NCBI GenBank assembly: GCA_903927615.1
Contig: CAIYNU010000087.1
Span: 62,001 to 126,000 of the forward strand
From: an uncultured Rhodospirillales bacterium
GTDB lineage: Bacteria > Pseudomonadota > Alphaproteobacteria > Azospirillales > Azospirillaceae
Direction: 5' to 3'
Length of the DNA stretch: 64,000 nucleotides
Shown here: positions 9,383-21,800 of the stretch, piece by piece
Numbering within the stretch: position 1 is the first letter of the stretch
Layout of the letters: each line of letters starts with the position of its first letter
The notes under the pieces: model-generated
What the model was told of the DNA's origin: nothing
Database searches by the model: none
What the model saw: only the letters and a program-made list of their open reading frames with translations
Position numbers and translations under genes: made by a program

Positions 9383-10099
9383 CTAGGATTTTTTGGACTG
9401 AACGGCATCTTGGGGGAGGTCCTTGCGGATGGTCGGCCCCCAAGTGCTCCAGGCCAATTCATGGAAGAAGTAAATAGTGCTGTCGATCACGGCATTGCCC
9501 AACGCCAGACCGCTGGACAGCCAAAAATTCCCGGTAAAGAACAAGCCGGTCGCGAGGACATTGGCGATGCTGACGAGCCGGTAGGTGATGGTCTTGGTCA
9601 GCGCGATACCGGTGGGGTCGGTCTGGGGATCCGGGCCGAAATCTTCCCATGCCATCTCGTGCAGATCGTATAGTGTACTTGACACCACCGCATTGAACAG
9701 GGCAATGCCGCCGCCGCCCCACAGGCTGCCCGTGTACAGGTAACCGACCACCAAGGCATCGAGAGAGGCCGCGATCCGGTAGGTAAAGGTCTTGCCCTGG
9801 CTGACCACCCAGGCCGCGACTCCTTGGCTGTGATCCGTCTGGTCCCCGGACGGATCACCAAGCACGGCGTTTGGGACGGCCGGAACTGGAAGCGTCCCGT
9901 TGTCGCCGAGGGCCGCGGGTTGGGAGCCTGCGGCAGCCGGGGCCTGGGCGAACGCCGGGGACAAAAAAGTTGCGGAAAGAAAAATCGCGGAAAGAAAAAT
10001 CGGGGGAAGAACAGCCAGTGAGAAAATAACCGTCCGACACAGAAAATCGCGCACCCACCCCTCCATAAACGCTGCGCTCGCCGCCCGGTGCGAATGCAC
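9383..10099 (-). CDS. Membrane protein with two DUF2061-like repeats
   Basis: Two copies of the pattern TxTYRxxxxxxxxxxGxxxTGxxWxxxGxAxxNAVxxSTxYxxHExAW. Confidence 0.7.
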   Translation of the reverse strand: MHSHRAASAAFMEGWVRDFLCRTVIFSLAVLPPIFLSAIFLSATFLSPAFAQAPAAAGSQPAALGDNGTLPVPAVPNAVLGDPSGDQTDHSQGVAAWVVSQGKTFTYRIAASLDALVVGYLYTGSLWGGGGIALFNAVVSSTLYDLHEMAWEDFGPDPQTDPTGIALTKTITYRLVSIANVLATGLFFTGNFWLSSGLALGNAVIDSTIYFFHELAWSTWGPTIRKDLPQDAVQSKKS

Positions 10100-10342
10100 T
10101 GATCACGGCATAACAAGATGTGCGCGCCACGACAAGCGAGGAAACCGGACCCTGTGGCTCACCGAGCTTATCAGACCCGCCGGCTGACTCAACGACACCA
10201 CACAGGGTCCCGATCCTTCCGCCGCACCGGCCGATGTTGATGGATCCGGGCCGGCTGCGGACAGCCATTCGGAATCCGCAAGGACCTGGGGATGGTTGTC
10301 GGGTATACCCAGCAGGCCTTAGCCTTCAGAGAGGTTGCTGCA

Positions 10343-11398
10343 ATGCCGACCATTTTCGAACCGATGACCCTGGGCGCCCTTCATCTCCCGAATCGCCTGA
10401 TCATGGCGCCGTTAACCCGCAGCCGGGCCGGAACCTCGCGGGTCCCCAACCCGCTGATGGCGGACTATTATGTCCAGCGCGCCTCGGCCGGGTTGATCAT
10501 CAGCGAAGCGACCTCGATTACGCCCATGGGGGTCGGCTATGCCGAAACGCCCGGCATCTGGTCCGAGGATCAGGTGGAGGGCTGGAAGCTGGTCACGTCC
10601 GCCGTCCATGGTGTCGGCGGCCGGATCTTCCTGCAACTTTGGCATGTCGGGCGGATTTCTGATCCGATTTTCCTGGACGGCGCCGTGCCGGTGGCGCCCT
10701 CGGCCCTTGCGGCCGAAGGCCATGTCAGTCTGGTCCGCCCGGAACGACCCTACGTGACGCCCCGCGCCCTGACCCTGGAAGAGATTCCCGGCATTATCGC
10801 CGACTACCGCAAGGCCGCGGAAAACGCCCTGCGAGCGGGATTCGACGGGGTCGAGATTCATGGCGCCAACGGCTACCTGCTCGACCAGTTCCTGCAAGAC
10901 CACGCCAACCGCCGTACCGACGCCTACGGCGGCTCCATCGAAAACCGCGCCCGGTTAATGCTGGAGGTCACGGATGCCGCCATCGCGGTCTGGGGCGCCG
11001 ATCGGGTCGGACTGCATCTGGCGCCCCGGGGCGACCACCACAGTATGGGGGACTCGGATCCGGCCGCCACCTTCGGCCATGTCGCCCGAGAGGCGGGCAA
11101 GCGAGGTCTTGCCTTTCTCTGCACCCGGGAATCCCTGGGCGAGAACCGCCTCAGCCCGCAGTTGAAGACTGCCTTCGGCGGCCCTCTCATCGCCAATGAA
11201 GCGTTCACCAAAGCGACCGCGAACGCCGTCCTGGCAGCGGGTGAAGCCGACGCCGTGGCCTTTGGCAAGCTGTTCATTGCCAATCCCGATCTGCCCCGCC
11301 GGTTCGCCCTGGACGCGCCGTTGAACCCGCCCAAACCCGAGACCTTCTTCGCGCCCGGGCCGGTTGGCTACATCGATTACCCGACGCTTGAATCCTGA
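10343..11398 (+). CDS. Old yellow enzyme family alkene reductase / NADH:flavin oxidoreductase
   Basis: [68 protein letters not shown]. Confidence 0.93.
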   Translation: MPTIFEPMTLGALHLPNRLIMAPLTRSRAGTSRVPNPLMADYYVQRASAGLIISEATSITPMGVGYAETPGIWSEDQVEGWKLVTSAVHGVGGRIFLQLWHVGRISDPIFLDGAVPVAPSALAAEGHVSLVRPERPYVTPRALTLEEIPGIIADYRKAAENALRAGFDGVEIHGANGYLLDQFLQDHANRRTDAYGGSIENRARLMLEVTDAAIAVWGADRVGLHLAPRGDHHSMGDSDPAATFGHVAREAGKRGLAFLCTRESLGENRLSPQLKTAFGGPLIANEAFTKATANAVLAAGEADAVAFGKLFIANPDLPRRFALDAPLNPPKPETFFAPGPVGYIDYPTLES

Positions 11399-11432
11399 TC
11401 CCCTGTCCATCTCCAATCAAGGATTCCCTGTC

Positions 11433-12416
11433 ATGAAGACCCGACTTCTTGCGCCTGACCTTCCCGTCTCGGCCCTCGGCCTTGGCTGCATGGGCATGTC
11501 CGATTTTTATATCGGCGGCAGTGAAGCCGAATCCATCGCCACCATTCACCGGGCGCTTGACCGCGGCGTCAACTTTCTTGACACCGCCGACATGTACGGC
11601 TGTGGCCGCAACGAGGAGTTGGTGGGCCGGGCCATCCGTGATCATCGCCAGCGTGTGGTGCTGGCCACCAAGTTCGGCAATGTCCGCGGCGCCAACGGCG
11701 AATTTCTGGGGGTCAACGGGCGCCCCGAGTACGTCCGGCAATCCTGCGAAGGCAGTTTGCGCCGCCTGGGCGTCGAGGTGATCGATCTTTACTACCAGCA
11801 CCGTGTCGACCCCGCGACCCCCATCGAAGACACCGTCGGCGCCATGGCCGATCTGGTCCGCGACGGGAAGGTGCGCTATCTGGGCCTGTCCGAGGCGGCC
11901 CCTGCCACCGTGCGCCGGGCGGTCGCGGTCCACCCCATCGCCGCCCTGCAAACGGAATATTCCCTGTGGAGCCGCGATCCGGAAAGCGAAATTCTGCCCA
12001 CCTGCCGGTCCCTGGGCATTCGGTTTGTCGCCTACAGCCCGCTCGGCCGGGGGTTCCTCACGGGTCGCTTCCAGCGTCCCGAGGACCTTCCCGAAGACGA
12101 CTGGCGGCGGAATCATCCGCGCTTCGCCGGCCCCAATTTTGACCAGAACCTCCGTCTGCTGCATGCGGTGGAGGCGGTGGCGCGCGCCAAAGGGTGTACC
12201 CCTGCGCAGTTGGCCCTGGCCTGGGTCCTGGCTCAAGGCGACGAGATCATCCCCATTCCGGGAACCAAGCATCTGCGCTTGCTCGAGGAGAATTTGGGCG
12301 CCCTGGCGATCACGCTCAGCCTGGACGACCTCCGGCGCCTGGCCGAGGTTTTTCCGCTCGGAGCGGCCTCGGGTGAGCGTTACCACCCCCAAGCCATGCA
12401 AGCCTTGAACCGCTAG
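11433..12416 (+). CDS. Aldo/keto reductase
   Basis: [63 protein letters not shown]. Confidence 0.93.
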   Translation: MKTRLLAPDLPVSALGLGCMGMSDFYIGGSEAESIATIHRALDRGVNFLDTADMYGCGRNEELVGRAIRDHRQRVVLATKFGNVRGANGEFLGVNGRPEYVRQSCEGSLRRLGVEVIDLYYQHRVDPATPIEDTVGAMADLVRDGKVRYLGLSEAAPATVRRAVAVHPIAALQTEYSLWSRDPESEILPTCRSLGIRFVAYSPLGRGFLTGRFQRPEDLPEDDWRRNHPRFAGPNFDQNLRLLHAVEAVARAKGCTPAQLALAWVLAQGDEIIPIPGTKHLRLLEENLGALAITLSLDDLRRLAEVFPLGAASGERYHPQAMQALNR

Positions 12417-12576
12417 AACGACCCGGCGGGACGGCAGCCCCATATCGGGGGCAAAACACCGATGATCTTCCGTGGCCCTTCCGCCGCCACCAAGGACAAG
12501 AGGCCAGGGTCATGGCAGGCTCGGACGGGCGCACGGGCAAAAATGACGGCAGGGACATGGCGGATAACGGTGCCGG

Positions 12577-15500
12577 TCAATGTTTATTACCTGCCCTGAC
12601 CCACCGCAGGATCGTGGCCATTAACAAATCGATCTCCAATGGCTTGCTGACATGATCGTTCATCCCCACCGCCAGGCAGTTATCACGGTCTGAACTCAAA
12701 GCATTGGCGGTCATGGCCACAATCGGTAACGCCGTCAGTCCCAATTGTTTTCGGATACAAAGGGTTGTCTCATAACCATCCATCTCCGGCATCTGGATAT
12801 CCATCAGCACCAAATCGAAACGGGCGGGCGCGGCGGTCAGTATTTTCACCGCCTGGACCCCGTCAGCGGCCACTTCGACCGTGGCGCCGGCCTTTTCCAA
12901 AATCCGGCGGCCAATCATTTGGTTGATTTTATTGTCTTCCACCAGCAATAATGATAATCCGGCCACCGGTTTCCCGGTGTCCGGCTTCGGCGTCTCTGAC
13001 ACCGTCGGAATCCTGTCGCAGTCCGCTGCCAGAACCCGGTCGAACCCGACCGTAAAGTGAAAGACGCTACCCATCCCCAGGGCGCTGTCGACGGCGATTT
13101 CCCCGCCCATCAGCGTCACCAGCCGTTTGACGATGGCCAACCCCAAGCCGCTGCCGCCATAACGACGGGAGGTCCCGGACTCACCTTGGGAAAACGCCTC
13201 GAAAATATGCCGTCGCTGGTCAGCGTTGATCCCAATGCCGGTATCCCGCACCGCAAAGGTCAGGCTAACGGCACCGTCGGTGATCCGGTCCGGCCTCACC
13301 GACAGTTCAACCTTGCCCCGTCTGGTAAATTTGATGGCATTGCTTAACAAATTCATCAAAATCTGCTGCAATCGCAGGGGATCGCCGATCAGAACAAATG
13401 GCGTCTGCGGCGCCAAGGTAAACAATACCTCAAGGTCCTTGTCCCGGGCATTAGCCCTCGAGATGGTTTCCAAGGTCTTCAGCAGCTCATCCAGCCGGAA
13501 TGGAATCCTTTCCAATTCCAAGCGATCGGCCTCGATTTTGGAAAAGTCGAGGATATCGTTCAGTATTCCCAGCAAAGATTGCGCCGAGGCGCTTGCTTTG
13601 GCGATATAATCATTCTGCACTGCGGTTAATTCAGTCTGCCCGACCAGATACAGCAACCCCAAAATCGCGTTCATGGGCGTGCGGATTTCGTGACTCATGT
13701 TGGCGACGAACGCACTCTTGGCCCGGCTGGCCTGCTCGGCGGCAAGCTTGGCCTGGCGTAAATCCGCTTCGCGCCGGATGTCGGCGGTAATATCGAGGAC
13801 AATACCGATCACGCCACCAAACGAACCGTCGGCGCGATCATACGGCGCCTTGCAAGCCCGCAGGTGACGGCCTTCATCGCTCCCCCAATGCTTGATGAAA
13901 TCATAGATATCGGCGCCCCTGGTCTGGTAAACTCGCTGATCCGAGGCTCGAAATATTGCCGAAACGTCCTCAGGAACTAACTTATCGATACTAAAGCCAA
14001 TAATTTGATCCAGGGGGCGGCCAATCAAATCGGCAAAGATGCGATTCCCTCCTAGGTAAATCCCTTGTACATTTTTATAAAATACCGCCGCGGGAATTGC
14101 TTCAATCAACGATTGAAGGAACAGCACTTGATCGCGTCGGTCGTCGTCAGCCCGTTTTCGTTGGGTGATATCCCGGCCGATGGCCTGAATTTCGCTCAAG
14201 GACTGATCGGCATTGGTGATTCCACTGACCTCCCAGGAATACCAGCGCATGCCGCAGCAGCCACTGAACCGGGCCTCCACCACGCCACTATCGGGAGGGT
14301 GGGCACGCGCGGCTTCGAGGCCGTCGGCCATCGCCGCTTGGTCCTCGGGATCGACCAGGCAGGTCCACAATTGCCCGATCAGATCCGAACGTGGCACACA
14401 AACCCTGTCACAAACCGTGTTATTAACAAAGGAAATGAACCCGTTTAAATCGAAACGCACCACCATATCGACCTGCGTATCGACCAGGCCGCGATAGCGG
14501 CTCTCGCTTTCCGCCAAGGCCTGCACGGCCTGCCGACGCTCCCGCTGCTCGTAGTGAGCATTGAGAATTTGGCTGATGGCCACAATCGCGGGCTGAATGA
14601 AATCGACGATGTCCCGGTCATAACCGCCGGCACGATTGGCAAGGCCGATACTGCCGATCACCGCATCGCCACGAGACATGGGCAAGCCCAGCAAACACGC
14701 CGGCCCAGGATGACCGGGGGGAAGCCCCCACCCGGTCAGATGGTGTGCGGGATTATTGACAATCACCGGCGCCTTGGCGTCCAGGATCGCCGTATCCAGC
14801 CAATCGAACGCCGCGAACGGGTCGCCGCAGGACGCGAACGGCTCGCCCGATCTCCTGAACATCTTGTCGCCGTCGGGGCCGGCGACCACCGCCGTCTGCT
14901 GGTGACGGCTCCCGTCCGGTTGAGCCACCCATTCGGCCAGGAAACCGTACCGACTTCCGGTGAGTTTCAGGATGTCGGCCAGCGCACCTTCAAAGGCACC
15001 GTAGGAATCCGCCTCGCTGATGAATCGCGCCTGCATCCGGCTGATGCAGTCCAGGAGTTCGCGGTTGAGCGCCAGCGCCGCTTCGGCACGTCGCCGTTCG
15101 GTGATGTCGTGGACCAGGGAATACAGCAGTTGCCGGTCGTTGACCATCACCGGCCCACAATATACTTCCACATCCCGGACCTCACCCGTGGCCAGACGAT
15201 GCCGGAAATGGAAATAATCGCGCATGCCGGTCTGGGCGCGCGCCATCTCCACCGCCAGCACGTCGCCGGTCAAGATATTGATTTCACCAATATTCATCGC
15301 CGTCAGGCGGGCTTTCGACCAGCCGTAATACCGCTCGGCGGCCGAATTGACGTCGATGATCCGACCATCGACGGGATCGATCAGCAGTTCGGGAACCTTG
15401 CAGCCTTCAAACATCGCCCGATAGCGTTGCTCATGTTCATGCACCCTCCGCTCCAATGCCCGCTCCACCGAGCGCACAGTCAGGTGGGTATGAACCCGGG

Positions 15501-15876
15501 CCAGCACTTCCGCGGGCGCAAACGGCTTGCTGATAAAGTCAACGCCGCCCGACGTGAACGCCCTGACCTTGACTTCGGTATCATTGGCCGCACTGATGAA
15601 GATGATGGGAACGCTCTTGAGTGCCGGATCTGCTTTGAACTGCCGGCACACCTCGTAGCCATCCATCTCGGGCATCAGGATGTCGAGCAAGACCAGATCC
15701 GGCAGTTCCCGCCGCGCCGCCTGAAGCGCCAGGCGACCATTTCGCACCGGGCGGACCTCGTAACCTTGCTCGCGCAAGACCACCGACAACACGGTCAGAT
15801 TATCGGGGATGTCATCCACAATCAAAATGGTGCGGGTGGTCGGCAAGCCGACTGCGTCCTTGCTCTCAGAAGCCAT
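12577..15876 (-). CDS. Hybrid sensor histidine kinase/response regulator (REC-PAS-GAF-PAS-PAS-HisKA-HATPase-REC)
   Basis: N-terminal receiver ([20 protein letters not shown]), His[20 protein letters not shown], HATPase [14 protein letters not shown]-terminal receiver ([16 protein letters not shown]). Confidence 0.92.
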   Translation of the reverse strand: MASESKDAVGLPTTRTILIVDDIPDNLTVLSVVLREQGYEVRPVRNGRLALQAARRELPDLVLLDILMPEMDGYEVCRQFKADPALKSVPIIFISAANDTEVKVRAFTSGGVDFISKPFAPAEVLARVHTHLTVRSVERALERRVHEHEQRYRAMFEGCKVPELLIDPVDGRIIDVNSAAERYYGWSKARLTAMNIGEINILTGDVLAVEMARAQTGMRDYFHFRHRLATGEVRDVEVYCGPVMVNDRQLLYSLVHDITERRRAEAALALNRELLDCISRMQARFISEADSYGAFEGALADILKLTGSRYGFLAEWVAQPDGSRHQQTAVVAGPDGDKMFRRSGEPFASCGDPFAAFDWLDTAILDAKAPVIVNNPAHHLTGWGLPPGHPGPACLLGLPMSRGDAVIGSIGLANRAGGYDRDIVDFIQPAIVAISQILNAHYEQRERRQAVQALAESESRYRGLVDTQVDMVVRFDLNGFISFVNNTVCDRVCVPRSDLIGQLWTCLVDPEDQAAMADGLEAARAHPPDSGVVEARFSGCCGMRWYSWEVSGITNADQSLSEIQAIGRDITQRKRADDDRRDQVLFLQSLIEAIPAAVFYKNVQGIYLGGNRIFADLIGRPLDQIIGFSIDKLVPEDVSAIFRASDQRVYQTRGADIYDFIKHWGSDEGRHLRACKAPYDRADGSFGGVIGIVLDITADIRREADLRQAKLAAEQASRAKSAFVANMSHEIRTPMNAILGLLYLVGQTELTAVQNDYIAKASASAQSLLGILNDILDFSKIEADRLELERIPFRLDELLKTLETISRANARDKDLEVLFTLAPQTPFVLIGDPLRLQQILMNLLSNAIKFTRRGKVELSVRPDRITDGAVSLTFAVRDTGIGINADQRRHIFEAFSQGESGTSRRYGGSGLGLAIVKRLVTLMGGEIAVDSALGMGSVFHFTVGFDRVLAADCDRIPTVSETPKPDTGKPVAGLSLLLVEDNKINQMIGRRILEKAGATVEVAADGVQAVKILTAAPARFDLVLMDIQMPEMDGYETTLCIRKQLGLTALPIVAMTANALSSDRDNCLAVGMNDHVSKPLEIDLLMATILRWVRAGNKH

Positions 15877-16333
15877 CCTCCGCTCCCCACTGCGTTTCGA
15901 GGGTTTTCCAGCCGAGCCGATCCAGGGAGGCGCAAGCCTAATCGCTGCCGGTCATCCGGCCCAAACCATCCCACCCCGTTCGGTCCCGATCCGGCCGGCC
16001 GTTTCTACCCAGGATGCTTCCATCGTCATACTGTCCGGTTGACGTCCCGACCCGGCAGAACGTCCGCGCCACGGCTCATGCCGCCCCGTCGCGGTAAAAA
16101 ACCGGTAAAGATGTCATGATCATCGCGCGCCCGTATTCGTTGAAGAGTAAGCGATCGTTCCCGGTCAATTCAATAGGAATGGACGAAATTCCATATCCTA
16201 AAGACGGGGTTGACGGCCCGCGGCTCTGCCTGACCGAAAGGCCCGGCGGCAAGCCCCGGTCCCAGGGACGGGGGGGGCAAGCGGACGACGTCACAAGGGG
16301 TCCGGCCGAGCGAGCCGAACCCCTTGATCGAAT

Positions 16334-16409
16334 TGGCTCCCCGGGCCGGACTCGAACCAGCGACAAGGTGGTTAACAGCCACCTGCTCTACCAACTGAGC
16401 TACCGGGGA
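16334..16409 (-). tRNA. tRNA-Asn (anticodon GTT), CCA encoded
   Basis: Reverse complement TCCCCGGTAGCTCAGTTGGTAGAGCAGGTGGCTGTTAACCACCTTGTCGCTGGTTCGAGTCCGGCCCGGGGAGCCA folds as a cloverleaf. Confidence 0.95.
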
Positions 16410-16491
16410 TCAGTGCGCCGCCGCAGCGGCGTCGGAGGGGTGTATAGCAAACTCATCGGGATCACGCTACACCCTTTGCTAAAAAAAAACG

Positions 16492-17235
16492 TCACGATCC
16501 GTCGGCAACCGGTTCGCCGCGGAATCCGGTCGCCACCAGATAGGTTTCGCTGCTGTCGGCCCGGCTGGCGGGAGGCTTGGCGTGGCGAACCTGGGCAAAG
16601 GCACGCTTCAGCCGGTCCAGCAATTGGCGTTCCGCGCCGCCCTGAAAGAGCTTGCAAACGAAGGCGCCGCCGGGCGCCAGTACGCCGGCCGCAAAATCGT
16701 AGGCGGTCTCGGCCAAACCCATGATGCGCAGATGGTCAGTCGGCGCATGGCCGGTGGTCGGGGCGGCCATGTCGCTCAAAACCAGATCGGCCTGTCCGCC
16801 AAGCGCGGATTCCAGGCGCGAACACGCGTCAGGAGCCAGGAAATCGGTATGAAGCACCACCGCACCGGCGATCGGCGCGATTTCCAGCATGTCCAGCGCC
16901 ACCACCCGCCCCGCCGTGCGTTCGGGGGCCACACGCTGCACCGCCACCTGGGTCCAGCCGCCGGGAGCCGCGCCCAGATCGATCACGCGGGCCCCCGGTC
17001 GCAGCAGGTGGAAGCGTTCGTCCAGTTGCAGCAGTTTGAAGGCGGCCCGGGAGCGGTAGCCGCAGCGGGCGGCTTCGGCCACGTAGGGGTCATTGAGTTG
17101 GCGCTCCAGCCACAAAGTGGACGACAGCGAGCGTCGGCGGGCGGTCTTGACCCGAACCGCGGCCTGACGGCTGCCGGCAGCCGGGCCGGAGGGCTTTTTT
17201 CCAGTCATGGGTATAGGTTCCCGTTGGTCTGGCAA
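16492..17235 (-). CDS. rlmE: 23S rRNA (uridine2552-2'-O)-methyltransferase RlmE/FtsJ
   Basis: YRSRAAFKLLQLDERFHLLRPGARVIDLGAAPGGWTQVA; LVLSDMAAPTTGH; start may be 17208. Confidence 0.93.
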   Translation of the reverse strand: MPDQREPIPMTGKKPSGPAAGSRQAAVRVKTARRRSLSSTLWLERQLNDPYVAEAARCGYRSRAAFKLLQLDERFHLLRPGARVIDLGAAPGGWTQVAVQRVAPERTAGRVVALDMLEIAPIAGAVVLHTDFLAPDACSRLESALGGQADLVLSDMAAPTTGHAPTDHLRIMGLAETAYDFAAGVLAPGGAFVCKLFQGGAERQLLDRLKRAFAQVRHAKPPASRADSSETYLVATGFRGEPVADGS

Positions 17236-17256
17236 CGGGCATGGTCACCATGCCCG

Positions 17257-18369
17257 TCAGTTCAACAACCGGTCAACGAAATCGGACAGGATGCCTTCGC
17301 GCAAGCCACGATCGGCAATGCGCAGCCGCTGGAACGGCCAGACGCGGCAGATGGCCTCCAGCACCGCGCACCCCGCGATCACCAGATCCGCCCGCTCGTA
17401 ACCGATGCAAGGGTGAGCCGCACGCTGGTGGAAGTCCAGGCGAATCAGATGACGGGTAACGGCCAGGGCATGGGCGATGGTCAGATGACTACCGTCGATC
17501 AACGACCGTTCATAACGCTCCAGGCCCAAATTGACCCCCGCCAGGGTGGTCACGGTGCCCGAGGTGCCCAGTAACTGCACCCCCCCCCGGTCCACCGCGG
17601 CGCGAATGCCGTTGCGCTGCTCGAAGGGAACAATTTCTTCACGCACCGCCTCGACCATGGCCCGATAGGTGTCGTCGTCCACCTGATCGCCGCCATATTG
17701 CTCGGCCAGACTGACCACACCGTGGCGTACCGAAATCTGATCGAGCAGGCGGGGCGGCTGCCCGGGGCCGGGCAGTTCCAGCCACATGATTTCAGTGGAG
17801 CCACCTCCGATATCGAAGACCAGGGCGTTGGGCTGATTCGGATCGAGCAGCGGCGAACAGCCCACCAGCGCCAGCCGGCCTTCCTCGACGCTGGAGATGA
17901 TTTCCAGGGTGATGCCGGTTTCCTGCCCCACCAGTTCGATAAAGGCGTCGCAATTGACGGCCCGCCGGCAGGCTTCGGTGGCCACCGCCCGCACGGCGGT
18001 GGCGCCCCGGCGCTGGATCTTGGCCCCGCACACCCGAAGGGCGGCCAGGGTCCGCTCCATCGCCCGCTCCGACAGCCGGTCGCTCCGGCTCAGCCCTTCG
18101 CCCAGCCGGACGATTCGGGAAAAGGCGTCAATCACCCGGAACCCTCCGGGTTGCGCCCGGGCGATCAGCAATCGACAATTGTTAGTGCCCAGGTCAAGCG
18201 CCGCCAGCACCGGCCGAATCGCGATCGCCGCGGGCCTCCCGATGCCCCTGCCTATCTGCTCACCGAGGACCTGTGCGTCCACCCCGACTCCTCGCCTCGT
18301 CTGGTCTCGTCTGGTCTCGAGCCCGTGCCGTCGTCTGTCGCCCATCGCGCCGTGATATCGACGCCCCAT
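17257..18369 (-). CDS. ppx: Ppx/GppA family exopolyphosphatase
   Basis: ALDLGTNNCRLLIA, VFDIGGGSTEIMWLEL, LGTSGTVTTLAGVNLGL; exact start uncertain. Confidence 0.9.
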   Translation of the reverse strand: MGRRYHGAMGDRRRHGLETRRDQTRRGVGVDAQVLGEQIGRGIGRPAAIAIRPVLAALDLGTNNCRLLIARAQPGGFRVIDAFSRIVRLGEGLSRSDRLSERAMERTLAALRVCGAKIQRRGATAVRAVATEACRRAVNCDAFIELVGQETGITLEIISSVEEGRLALVGCSPLLDPNQPNALVFDIGGGSTEIMWLELPGPGQPPRLLDQISVRHGVVSLAEQYGGDQVDDDTYRAMVEAVREEIVPFEQRNGIRAAVDRGGVQLLGTSGTVTTLAGVNLGLERYERSLIDGSHLTIAHALAVTRHLIRLDFHQRAAHPCIGYERADLVIAGCAVLEAICRVWPFQRLRIADRGLREGILSDFVDRLLN

Positions 18370-18556
18370 CCGGAAGCCCGCCCTCCGGTCTCGGTGGCAA
18401 GATGCCATCCTTAACCAAGGGGTGCCAAAACAAAAGTGTAACCCGCGCCAATTTCGGCCCCGATACCCGCACACAGGGCTATCCAAACCCCGGTCGCTAT
18501 GCTACAAGCTTCCTCGCCCGCCGGGTTCGGCCGCGTCACGGCTGTTAGCCTGTGCT

Positions 18557-18630
18557 TGGGGGATCGTCTAGTGGTAGGACAGCGGACTCTGACTCCGCCA
18601 GCCTAGGTTCGAATCCTAGTCCCCCAACCA
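18557..18630 (+). tRNA. tRNA-Gln (anticodon CTG), CCA encoded
   Basis: TGGGGGATCGTCTAGTGGTAGGACAGCGGACTCTGACTCCGCCAGCCTAGGTTCGAATCCTAGTCCCCCAACCA. Confidence 0.95.
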
Positions 18631-18846
18631 ACTTTGTGAATTCCGAATCCAATCCCAGTCCCTCCAGGCCGGAACTGCCCCGCGCCGGTGGACCTCACCC
18701 ACACGAGCATCCAGCCCGGCATCGTGGTGTGGGCGGTGATGTGCTCAGTTTCAATACCCCAAAAGCCCCGAAGCGCCCTGGGAATAGGAGGGCGGCAAGG
18801 TTTCGTGATAGGGACAGCCCTCGCTGTCGCCGGACGGGGTTCTGTC

Positions 18847-21800
18847 ATGTCAACCGCGGGTATCTTCAATCCAGCCCACGCCGAGGGCTTGTACAACGAC
18901 CTGAGGCAGGCAAACACCGAACAGGCGAAGAAGGAGCGGTTCCTTCAGTATCTGACCACGGCGTTCGCGGGGGATGTCGGCGCACAGAAGCTCATCTCCG
19001 CAATGTCCCTCGGTGCCGAGCGCATCATCACGAACATGACCCGTGGCGGCACACTGGCTTCGGGCGGGGCGGACCGCCAAACCGACACGGTGATCATCGC
19101 GTGGGAAAAGGACCTGTCCCGCACCGGGGATCACGCCCGTGACCAGCTTGAGGAGTATCTCGAAGGGAACTGGCGGTCGGGGCAGGCGTACCGATTCGTC
19201 CTTCTGACGACCGACGGCATCCGGTGGCGGCGCTATGCGCCCGATTGGTCCGAAGTCCCGTTCGGGGCGTTCACCCTGGGCAGAAATTTCAAGCTCCGTG
19301 AGGTTCGCAGCTTCGACCTGGCTCCGGAGCGGTTTGCCGACTTCCCGTTCTTCCTGGATGAGGTTCTGTTCGCTTCCGGGCAGCGTCCGGCAACGCTGGA
19401 AAACATTCAGAACGACTTCGGGGACACGTCGAGCGTATTCATCAATTCCATGGTGTGCCTCCAAGGCTGTACGCACGACATGGAACAGCAATCCGATTTG
19501 AAGGTCGCATTCGATCACTGGCGGCGGTTCCTGTCGATTGCCTATGGCAGTTTCGACGACTCCCAGACGATGTTTCTGGTTCACACCTACCTGTCCGTGT
19601 TCGCCAAGTTCATCGCATACGTGGTCGTCACCAAGAGAACGGTGGTCAACGATGACACCATGAGGGGCATTCTCGACGGGTCGGCGTTTCGCAGCTTGAA
19701 TATCGAGCACTTTGTCGAGGATGACGTCTTCCATTGGGTCGGCGGCGCACGCTACTTCACGAACCTTCGCGGCATGTTCCGCGAAATGAGCATGCAATTG
19801 AACAACTACGATTTTTCTGACGTCAAGGAAGATATCCTCAAGGGCTTGTATCAGGAACTGATTGACCTGGAAACCCGTCATGCTCTCGGCGAATACTACA
19901 CGCCTGACTGGCTCTGCGAACGTGTCGTGGACGAGCTTGCACTGACCGCCACCTCCACCGTGCTTGACCCTGCGTGCGGCAGCGGGTCGTTCCTGCGTGC
20001 CACCATTGCCCGCATGAAGCGGGAGTTCCCCGAACTCGGCGCCGAGTCCCTGGCCGAGCAGGTGGTCGGTATCGACATTCACCCGCTGTCGGTCCTGATC
20101 GCCAAGGCGACCGTGCTGATGAGCCTGGGAAGGTCGGTCACGGAAGCGCGTCGTCCCGTGACGCTTCAGGTCTATCTTGCGAATTCGCTGCTGGTGCCGC
20201 GCGGCACGGCTGACCTGTTTCAGCAGACATTCAATATCACTGTCGATGACAAGAGCTATAGGCTGGATGTCAAGGGACTGGCGGGAGCGGATAGCTTCGA
20301 CCGGCTGATTGGCTTCTGCGACGTGATCGTGACGAGATACCCGAATTCCAATCCGATTGAACGGAAATTGTTCACGCGGCTGTTGAAACCTCACCTTCCC
20401 GATAGCGGAGCAGCCGATCTTCCGTCCCAACTTTATGATATATACCGCGGCATGAAGATTGCTCATGTCGAAGGGCGCGACTCCCTTTGGAAGTTCATCC
20501 TTCAGAACTCCTATAAGCCTGTATTCGTCATGGGGCGGTTCGATTTCGTCGTGGGCAATCCGCCGTGGCTGACCTATGCCTCCATCACCAACGCCGAATA
20601 CCAGGGCTTGCTGCGGACATTGTCCGATTCCTACGGGGTTACGCCACAATCGCGGGCAAACATGCCCCATCTTGAGATTGCTGCGATATTCCTTGCGCAC
20701 GCCGTGAACCACTTCCTGAAACCGAGCGGGCTTCTGGCATTCGTCCTGCCGCGAAGCTTCATGTCGGCGGACCAGCATGACAATACCAGGGGCGGTCTCG
20801 TCGAAGGCGTCCGCCTGTCCCAGGTCTGGGACCTGGATGGCGTTTCGGTGCTCTTTCGCGTTCCGAGTTGCGTGATGTTCGCGGTCAAGACCGGGGATGC
20901 AGCGGCTCTGCGGCAAATTCCTGCTGCCGGATTGCCGGGGCTGGCCCTGTCGGGACGGCTGCCCCGTTCCCAGATGCCTTGGTCGGATGCTGTCGGCAGG
21001 CTGTGTTCGGAATCGCGCCGTTGGTACTACTCACGTCTCCAGGGAACACGCGGGGCTGCGCCCTCCGCCTTGACTGCCGTATCCATGTCCTCCCTGGTCG
21101 GGGCCAACGCCTATGCGGACAGGTTTACACAGGGGGCAACCATCGTGCCCCGCAATTTCTTCTTTGTGGAAATCGATCAGGCTGGTCGGCCGGGAGAAGA
21201 CCTTCGTCACCGGGTCGTCTCGCTGCGCACCTCCGCTGCCAGTGACCGGGAGGCGAAGCCACCATGGAAAGGACAGGTTCTGTCGGGTCGTGCGGAAGGA
21301 GCGTTGCTGTTTCGCACCGCCATCTCCCGGAGCGTCATCCCCTTCGCCCTTGTCGATCCGCCATTGGTCCTGCTTCCTGTAATCGGTGGAACGGGAACTG
21401 CCCCTTACAAGATGCTTACCGCCGAAGGTTTGTTGGGTGAAGGATTTACCTACGGCAGTGAATGGTTTTTCAACGCCGAGCAATGCTGGGATCACAGCAG
21501 GACGGAGCATAACCGAGACATGGGCATGTCTCTTCCTGATTACCTCAACTGGCATAACAAGCTGACCGACCAGAATCCCAAGGCGACATTTCTTGTGCTT
21601 TATACTTCTTCGGCTACCGATGCATCCGCAACGGTTGTAGACCGGCGCCAATTTGACCTGCCCTTCATCGTTGACCACAAGACCTATCGGTGTGAATGCA
21701 CCAGCGAAGCTGAAGCGCATTACGTCTCGGCGTACATAAATTCGGGCTATGCCAACCGGATGATTAAGGAGTTCCAATCCCGTGGGTTGTTCGGCCCCAG

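Noticed and set aside
14554-16119. 521-aa plus-strand ORF opposite the hybrid kinase
   Set aside because: Shadow ORF; the minus strand encodes clear REC/PAS/GAF domains
16170-16394. 74-aa ORF MVEQVAVNHLVAGSSPARGANSIKG
   Set aside because: Translation of the tRNA-Asn gene, a common false ORF
18850-20916. 688-aa minus-strand ORF inside the methylase gene
   Set aside because: Antisense to clear MTase motifs; low-complexity shadow translation
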